Assembly: GCF_000425745.1 (NCBI RefSeq)
Contig: NZ_AUEA01000008.1
Coordinates: 237,822-301,821 of the forward strand
Reading direction: 5' to 3'
Source of the DNA: Pseudomonas cremoricolorata DSM 17059 = NBRC 16634
GTDB lineage: Bacteria; Pseudomonadota; Gammaproteobacteria; Pseudomonadales; Pseudomonadaceae
Length of the DNA: 64,000 nucleotides
Under the pieces are notes generated by a model. The model searched no databases, was not told where the DNA came from, and saw only the letters and a program-made list of their open reading frames with translations. A program made the translations under genes and the position numbers. Within the stretch, counting starts at the first letter, position 1, and the number at the start of each line of letters is the position of its first letter. This document shows positions 56,950-64,000 of this stretch, piece by piece.

Positions 56950-57281
56950 CGGTAGCGCCACGGGTATTGGAAATCGCCGATCACTTGCTGCTCATCGAGC
57001 GTGAGCTGCAGGTGCAGGGTTGGTGGTCGGACGACGCCCCAAGCGCTGCGGCCATGGCCAGCACGGTGCCGTTCGCCGTCGATGCCATGCCGTTCGAGCA
57101 GTGGTTGCAATGGATTTTCCTGCCGCGCATGAAGCAGATCATCGAGTACGGCCAGCCGCTGCCCAATGCCTCCGGCATTCTGGTGATGGCCGAAACCGTG
57201 TTTGCCAGCCGTCCGCAGCAAAGTCGCGAGCTGCGGCGACTATTGGCAGCGTTCGACCGTTTGATCGCGCCTTCCGCCTGA
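56946..57281 (+). CDS. YqcC-family protein
   Basis: A 111-residue, mostly helical protein matching the YqcC/DUF446 family (VLEIADHLLLIERELQVQGWW and the PFEQWLQWIFLPRMKQII segment). Its GTG overlaps the TPR gene stop (GTGA). It is followed by an intrinsic terminator, so it ends the mrcB unit. In other gamma-proteobacteria yqcC sits next to truC. The function is unknown. Confidence 0.85.
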   Translation: MTVAPRVLEIADHLLLIERELQVQGWWSDDAPSAAAMASTVPFAVDAMPFEQWLQWIFLPRMKQIIEYGQPLPNASGILVMAETVFASRPQQSRELRRLLAAFDRLIAPSA

Positions 57282-57300
57282 TTTCTTCTGTTTTTTCCCT

Positions 57301-57327
57301 AAGGGCCGCAGATTGTGGCCCTTTTTT
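57301..57327 (+). terminator. Intrinsic terminator after the YqcC-family gene
   Basis: A 7-bp stem (AAGGGCC/GGCCCTT) with a 9-base loop is followed by TTTTT, about 20 bp after the stop codon. Confidence 0.88.
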
Positions 57328-57412
57328 GTGGATGTCTTTATTTTCCTGCTGCTAAGAATCTGAAACGTGGTGGTGAATAATCATCCTGGCGTAAAACTGG
57401 CAATAATTTTTC

Positions 57413-57441
57413 TTGACTTGCAGGCGCCGAATCAGAAGAAT
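57413..57441 (+). promoter_or_regulatory. Probable ilvI promoter with a long structured leader
   Basis: TTGACT and AAGAAT are 17 bp apart. The predicted transcript would have about 240 bases of leader before the ilvI GTG. The leader holds two inverted repeats, one at about 57549-57591 (TGGGA..CCCC/GGGG..TCCCA) and a small CCGTCC/GGACGG hairpin at 57647-57662. No attenuator peptide rich in Leu, Val and Ile was found. This covers the 57282-57689 gap, where I saw no other gene I could support. Confidence 0.5.
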
Positions 57442-57689
57442 CCAGTTTCCGCTGTAGGGGGACTGCCAGAAGCAGACCCGCCAAGCAGATCATGAGGCGC
57501 ACACCCGCGCCGCCTGTTACACCCCGCAACGCGTTACCTCGCGCTGGGTGGGAATCCCCCGCAACACTCTGGGGCACTCCCAATACTTGCTCAGTCAGTG
57601 CTGACGTTTTCGCTCATGCTCTGCTTGGCAGTAAACCTATTAAGACCCGTCCATGAGGACGGTATTCTGGCGTTTTAGAGGTGAACAAC

Positions 57690-59414
57690 GTGGAGCTCTT
57701 ATCCGGCGCTGAAATGGTCGTCCGCTTTTTGCGCGACGAAGGCGTTAAGCACATCTACGGGTACCCTGGTGGTGCTCTTCTTCATGTTTACGACGCCCTG
57801 TTCAAGGAACCGGAAGTCGAACATATCCTGGTTCGCCACGAGCAGGCCGCGACCCACATGGCCGACGGCTACGCCCGTGCCACCGGCAAGGCCGGTGTGG
57901 TGCTGGTGACCTCTGGTCCCGGCGCGACCAATGCCATCACCGGTATCGCCACTGCGTACATGGACTCGATCCCGATGGTGATCCTGTCGGGTCAGGTGCC
58001 CAGCACCATGGTCGGTACCGATGCGTTCCAGGAAACCGACATGATCGGTATCTCGCGGCCTATCGTGAAGCACAGCTTCATGATCAAGAACGCCGTGGAA
58101 ATCCCGGAAATCCTGAAAAAAGCCTTCTACCTGGCGCAGTCCGGTCGTCCTGGCCCGGTCGTGGTCGACATTCCAAAAGACATGACCAACCCGGCCGAGA
58201 AGTTCGAATACGTCTACCCCAAGAAGGTCAAGCTGCGCTCCTACAGCCCGGCTGTGCGTGGTCATTCCGGGCAGATTCGCAAGGCCGCCGAGATGCTCCT
58301 GGCCGCCAAGCGCCCGATCGTCTACGCCGGTGGCGGGGTGATTCTGGGAGGTGGCTCGCAAGCGCTCACCGCAATCGCCAAATCGCTCAACCTGCCGGTC
58401 ACCAATACCTTGATGGGCCTTGGTGCCTTCCCGGGTACCGACGCGCAGTTCCTCGGCATGCTCGGCATGCATGGCAGCTACACCGCCAACATGGCCATGC
58501 ACAATGCCGACGTGATCTTCGCTGTCGGTGCGCGCTTCGATGACCGCGTGGTCAACGGCCCGGCGAAATTCTGCCCGAACGCCAAGATCATCCACATCGA
58601 CATCGACCCGGCGTCGATCTCCAAGATGATCAAGGCCGACGTGCCGATCGTCGGGCCTGTGGAAAGCGTGCTCAGCGAAATGCAGGCGATCCTCGCCGAG
58701 ATCGGCCAGCAGCCAGACAAAGCTGCGGCCGACGCCTGGTGGAAGCAGATCAACGAATGGCGCGGTGACCGCGGGCTGTTCCCGTACGACAAGGGTGACG
58801 GCAGCGTCATCAAGCCGCAGACCGTGATCGAAACCCTGTGCGAAGTGACCAAGGGCGATGCCTTCATCACCTCCGACGTGGGCCAGCACCAGATGTTCGC
58901 GGCGCAGTACTACCGGTTCAACAAACCCAACCGCTGGATCAACTCCGGTGGCCTGGGCACCATGGGCTTCGGCTTCCCGGCAGCGATGGGCGTCAAGCTC
59001 AACTTCCCGGATCAGGACGTCGCCTGCGTCACCGGCGAAGGCAGCATCCAGATGAACATCCAGGAGCTGTCCACCTGCATGCAGTACGGCCTGCCGGTGA
59101 AGATCGTCAACATGAACAACGGCGTTCTGGGTATGGTCCGCCAGTGGCAGGACATGGCCTACAACGGTCGTCACTCGCATTCCTATGTCGAGTCGTTGCC
59201 AGACTTCATCAAGCTTGCCGAGGCCTATGGGCATGTGGGTATCCGCATCACCAGCCTCAAGGATCTCAAGCCCAAGCTGGAAGAGGCCTTCGCCATGAAG
59301 GATCGCCTGGTGTTCATCGATATCGCCATCGACCGCACCGAGCACGTCTATCCGATGCAGATCAAGGACGGCTCGATGCGTGACATGTGGCTGAGCAAGA
59401 CGGAGCGTACCTGA
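57690..59414 (+). CDS. ilvI: Acetolactate synthase large subunit
   Basis: This ThDP- and FAD-dependent enzyme starts valine, leucine and isoleucine synthesis. The GTG at 57690 is chosen because an AGAGG ribosome-binding site lies 8 bases upstream; the GTG 9 bases earlier overlaps that site. The result is 574 residues, beginning with the conserved [19 protein letters not shown]. The [15 protein letters not shown] active-site glutamate region and the ThDP-binding [14 protein letters not shown]...MNN are present. ilvH follows with a one-base gap. Confidence 0.97.
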   Translation: MELLSGAEMVVRFLRDEGVKHIYGYPGGALLHVYDALFKEPEVEHILVRHEQAATHMADGYARATGKAGVVLVTSGPGATNAITGIATAYMDSIPMVILSGQVPSTMVGTDAFQETDMIGISRPIVKHSFMIKNAVEIPEILKKAFYLAQSGRPGPVVVDIPKDMTNPAEKFEYVYPKKVKLRSYSPAVRGHSGQIRKAAEMLLAAKRPIVYAGGGVILGGGSQALTAIAKSLNLPVTNTLMGLGAFPGTDAQFLGMLGMHGSYTANMAMHNADVIFAVGARFDDRVVNGPAKFCPNAKIIHIDIDPASISKMIKADVPIVGPVESVLSEMQAILAEIGQQPDKAAADAWWKQINEWRGDRGLFPYDKGDGSVIKPQTVIETLCEVTKGDAFITSDVGQHQMFAAQYYRFNKPNRWINSGGLGTMGFGFPAAMGVKLNFPDQDVACVTGEGSIQMNIQELSTCMQYGLPVKIVNMNNGVLGMVRQWQDMAYNGRHSHSYVESLPDFIKLAEAYGHVGIRITSLKDLKPKLEEAFAMKDRLVFIDIAIDRTEHVYPMQIKDGSMRDMWLSKTERT

Positions 59415-59415
59415 T

Positions 59416-59907
59416 ATGCGGCACATCATTTCCCTGCTGCTGGAAAACGAACCCGGTGCTCTGTCTCGCGTGGTCGGCCTGTTCTCCCAGCGCAACTACA
59501 ACATTGAAAGCCTCACGGTCGCGCCGACCGAAGACCCAAGTCTCTCGCGGCTGACCCTGACCACTGTCGGGCACGACGAAGTGATCGAGCAGATCACCAA
59601 GAACCTCAACAAGCTGGTCGAGGTGGTGAAGCTTGTCGACCTGTCGGAGAGTGCTCACATCGAGCGCGAACTGATGCTGGTCAAGGTCAAGGCGACCGGC
59701 GCGCAGCGCGCCGAGATCAAACGCACCACCGACATCTTCCGTGGGCAGATCGTCGATGTGACGGCAAGCGTGTACACCGTGCAACTGAGCGGTACCAGCG
59801 ACAAGCTGGACAGCTTCATCCAGGCCATCGGAACCACCTCGATTCTGGAAACGGTGCGCAGCGGTGTCACCGGCATTGCCCGCGGCGACAAAGTTCTGAG
59901 TATCTGA
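59416..59907 (+). CDS. ilvH: Acetolactate synthase small (regulatory) subunit
   Basis: This subunit carries the valine-binding ACT domain and activates the large subunit. The 163-residue protein starts MRHIISLLLENEPGALSRVVGLFSQR, typical of IlvH/IlvN. Its ATG lies one base after the ilvI stop. ilvC follows after 54 bp. Confidence 0.97.
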   Translation: MRHIISLLLENEPGALSRVVGLFSQRNYNIESLTVAPTEDPSLSRLTLTTVGHDEVIEQITKNLNKLVEVVKLVDLSESAHIERELMLVKVKATGAQRAEIKRTTDIFRGQIVDVTASVYTVQLSGTSDKLDSFIQAIGTTSILETVRSGVTGIARGDKVLSI

Positions 59908-60978
<1,071 letters not shown>

Positions 60979-60994
60979 GGTTCGGATTCGACAC

Positions 60995-61029
60995 AACGAA
61001 AAACGCGGCCCAGGCCGCGTTTTTTCGTT
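60995..61029 (+). terminator. Intrinsic terminator after ilvC
   Basis: A long AT-to-GC stem (AACGAAAAACGCGGCC/GGCCGCGTTTTTTCGTT, loop of two bases) carries an internal T-run, about 17 bp after the ilvC stop codon. Confidence 0.9.
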
Positions 61030-61132
61030 CTGCGGGCAGCATCTGGTATAAAGCTGACCGGTAGCATGCACTCAGAACCTGCGGTGCATGCCCAAGTCGA
61101 ACGTTTTCCACCCTGTTGCAAGGTACTTTTTC

Positions 61133-61984
61133 ATGAGCGAACGTCCCGAAGAGCCGCATACGCCCTCCGACGCCGAAAGCCTGTTACCTGTCGATGAACA
61201 TGTTGAAGAAGGGCATGACGCGGAAGGGCGCAAGGTTCGTCATCGCGGCATTTACCTGCTGCCCAACCTATTCACCACCGCCAACCTGTTTGCCGGTTTC
61301 TACTCGATCATCAGCTCTATCTATGCACATGGTTTCATGAGCGCTGGAAACACGCTCGAGGCCAGCAAGTACTTCGCCAGCGCGGCAATCGCCATTTTCG
61401 TAGCCATGGTGCTCGACGGTCTTGACGGTCGCGTGGCACGCATGACCAACACTCAGAGCGCTTTCGGTGCGGAATATGACTCGCTCTCGGACATGGTCGC
61501 ATTCGGCGTAGCACCCGCATTGCTGGCATTCGTCTGGGCGCTGGGCGACATGGGCAAGGTCGGCTGGATGGTCGCCTTCATCTATGTGGCTGGCGCAGCG
61601 CTGCGTCTGGCGCGCTTCAACACCCAGGTCGGCAAGGCCGACAAGCGCTACTTCATCGGCCTGGCCAGTCCAGCAGCGGCCGGTGTGGTTGCGGGAATCG
61701 TCTGGGCCTTCAGCGACTATGGCATTCAAGGCTCCAAGCTGTCGTTCCTGGTCGCCTTGATCGTTGCCGCCGCCGGTATGCTGATGGTCAGCAACATCAA
61801 GTACAACAGCTTCAAGGAGCTGGACCTCAAAGGTCGCGTCCCTTTCGTGGCGATTCTCGCGGTCGTACTGGTCTTCGCAGTCGTGTTCAGCGATCCACCG
61901 CGCATCCTGTTGCTGATCTTCCTCGGGTATGCGGTGTCCGGTCCTGTGCAGTTCCTGCTGCGTAGTCGTCGTCGCAAAATCTGA
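61133..61984 (+). CDS. pssA: CDP-diacylglycerol-serine O-phosphatidyltransferase
   Basis: PssA makes phosphatidylserine, the precursor of phosphatidylethanolamine, at the membrane. The 283-residue integral membrane enzyme has about eight membrane segments and the CDP-alcohol phosphotransferase motif DGLDGRVAR...G...D...D (DGLDGRVARMTNTQS, GAEYDSLSD). The ATG at 61133 has AAGG 9 bases upstream. A hydrophilic, acidic N-terminal tail precedes the first membrane segment. It is an independent gene between ilvC and msrP. Confidence 0.95.
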   Translation: MSERPEEPHTPSDAESLLPVDEHVEEGHDAEGRKVRHRGIYLLPNLFTTANLFAGFYSIISSIYAHGFMSAGNTLEASKYFASAAIAIFVAMVLDGLDGRVARMTNTQSAFGAEYDSLSDMVAFGVAPALLAFVWALGDMGKVGWMVAFIYVAGAALRLARFNTQVGKADKRYFIGLASPAAAGVVAGIVWAFSDYGIQGSKLSFLVALIVAAAGMLMVSNIKYNSFKELDLKGRVPFVAILAVVLVFAVVFSDPPRILLLIFLGYAVSGPVQFLLRSRRRKI

Positions 61985-62061
61985 CAATCACCTGCGTGCG
62001 GGAATAACCCGGCGGCTCCATAGTCTTATAGGTACATTCCCTACCTGGCTATGGGGCCGTC

Positions 62062-63074
<1,013 letters not shown>

Positions 63075-63075
<1 letters not shown>

Positions 63076-63686
63076 TGCGCTATCCATGGTTTCGCCTGGC
63101 GATCTTTGTGGCCAGCGCGTGCTTTCCCGCGTGGTGGCTCTATGAAGCAGCGATGCAACTGCTTGGGCCTGATCCCGGCAAGATTCTGGTCGACCGTCTG
63201 GGCCTGGGTGGGTTGGTCTTTCTTCTGATTGCGCTGGCGATGACGCCTTTGCAGCGGATTACCGGGTGGGCGGGGTGGATCGTGTCGCGGCGACAGCTGG
63301 GCCTGTGGAGCTTCGCCTACATTGCCTTGCACCTGACTGCCTATCTGGTGTTCATTCTTGGGCTTGATTTCGCGCAGCTTGCCCTCGAGTTGCGCAAGCG
63401 TCCCTACATCATCGTCGGCGCGCTCGCGTTTCTTGGGCTGCTGGTCTTGGCGGTGACTTCCAATCGCTACAGCCAGCGACGGCTTGGGGCGCGGTGGAAG
63501 ACGCTGCACAAGCTGACCTACGCCATTTTGGCTTTGGGCCTGCTGCATTTCCTCTGGATCGTGAGATCGGATCTGGCTGAGTGGTCGATCTATGCTGGGG
63601 TAGGGCTGGTGCTCATGTTGTTGCGGGTGCCTGCTGTGGCAAGGCGTATTAAAAGAGCGCGAACACGCTCACCTCAAGTTTCTTGA
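63075..63686 (+). CDS. msrQ: Protein-methionine-sulfoxide reductase heme-binding subunit MsrQ (YedZ)
   Basis: MsrQ is the membrane heme b subunit that passes electrons from the quinone pool or flavin reductase to MsrP. The 203-residue protein has about five to six membrane segments and conserved histidines in the [12 protein letters not shown] and [18 protein letters not shown] segments, the expected heme ligands. The ATG overlaps the msrP stop (TGATG). Confidence 0.95.
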
Positions 63687-63695
63687 AATAAGTGC

Positions 63696-63723
63696 TTGAC
63701 CGCCCTCGGAATCTCTTTATACT
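63696..63723 (+). promoter_or_regulatory. Tandem promoter 1 of a ribosomal RNA-type operon
   Basis: TTGACC and TATACT are 16 bp apart, followed by a GC-rich discriminator (GCGCACC). It is one of three promoters with identical spacing in the last 310 bases. Confidence 0.75.
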
Positions 63724-63838
63724 GCGCACCACTTCCGGGGCAAACGGAACGGAAAACTCCTTGAGTTTCAACGAGTTAGCTGTTCATGTGGTACTGGAGG
63801 CGCTTCGATCTGCTGATCGATAGCGGTGAAAAAGGTGG

Positions 63839-63866
63839 TTGACAGCGTTGTTTAACGCTGTATGAT
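63839..63866 (+). promoter_or_regulatory. Tandem promoter 2 of a ribosomal RNA-type operon
   Basis: A consensus TTGACA and TATGAT are 16 bp apart, followed by TCGCCTCCCGC. Confidence 0.8.
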
Positions 63867-63948
63867 TCGCCTCCCGCTACGAGCGATCGCAGCGAGCCAA
63901 GTGTTTGAAGTTGAACGAGATTCTCGCAAAATACTTCGAAATAAACGC

Positions 63949-63976
63949 TTGACAGGCTTAGAGGAAAGCGTAGAAT
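63949..63976 (+). promoter_or_regulatory. Tandem promoter 3 of a ribosomal RNA-type operon
   Basis: TTGACA and TAGAAT are 16 bp apart, followed by GCGCGCCTCGG and an antiterminator-like leader (GGTTGAAACGAAAGG) that is typical upstream of Pseudomonas 16S rRNA genes. The window ends before the rRNA. No other gene was seen in 63687-64000. Confidence 0.85.
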
Positions 63977-64000
63977 GCGCGCCTCGGTTGAAACGAAAGG

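Overview
This window is a stretch of Pseudomonas chromosome, most likely from the P. putida group. The genus call rests on three things read directly from the sequence: the CbrA/CbrB two-component system with the CrcZ small RNA between cbrB and pcnB, a PrrF-type iron-responsive small RNA, and the typical gamma-proteobacterial order of the housekeeping genes. The species cannot be fixed from the sequence alone. No insertion sequence, prophage, integrase or CRISPR array was found. Almost all of the sequence is dense, GC-rich core genome.

Region 1 (1-13.3 kb) holds recN, with a LexA-type box, divergent from the heat-shock cluster grpE-dnaK-dnaJ, which carries two clear sigma32-type promoters. 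It continues with dapB, carA-carB, greA, a small membrane protein, yhbY and rlmE. The carA leader contains a terminator-shaped hairpin, and carA uses a TTG start.

Region 2 (13.4-28.1 kb) is the ancestral translation and envelope block: ftsH-folP-glmM-tpiA-secG-tRNA-Leu, then initiator tRNA-rimP-nusA-infB-rbfA-truB-rpsO-pnp. This matches the Escherichia coli order closely. The pnp leader folds into two long hairpins.

Region 3 (28.2-37.5 kb) has a small exported BON-domain protein convergent with a 980-residue AsmA-like (DUF748) protein, then acs, pgi, panC, panB and folK.

Region 4 (37.5-48.3 kb) is pcnB-crcZ-cbrB-cbrA-cbrX-gluQ-dksA, an aminotransferase and sfsA. CbrB should switch on crcZ through a palindromic upstream site and a sigma54 promoter, and CrcZ then titrates the Hfq/Crc repressor through six A-rich motifs. 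This makes the region a complete carbon-catabolite-control module inserted in the old folK-pcnB-gluQ-dksA-sfsA backbone.

Region 5 (48.3-57.3 kb) is iron-related and then envelope-related: a Rieske ferredoxin-like protein divergent from the hemin ABC transporter hmuTUV, a single prrF small RNA with a Fur-overlapped promoter, a TfoX C-domain protein, an APH/P-loop-kinase fusion, and mrcB with a TPR lipoprotein and a YqcC-family gene.

Region 6 (57.3-64 kb) has ilvI-ilvH-ilvC behind a long leader, pssA, the msrP-msrQ methionine sulfoxide repair pair, and finally three tandem strong promoters that read out of the window towards what should be a ribosomal RNA operon.
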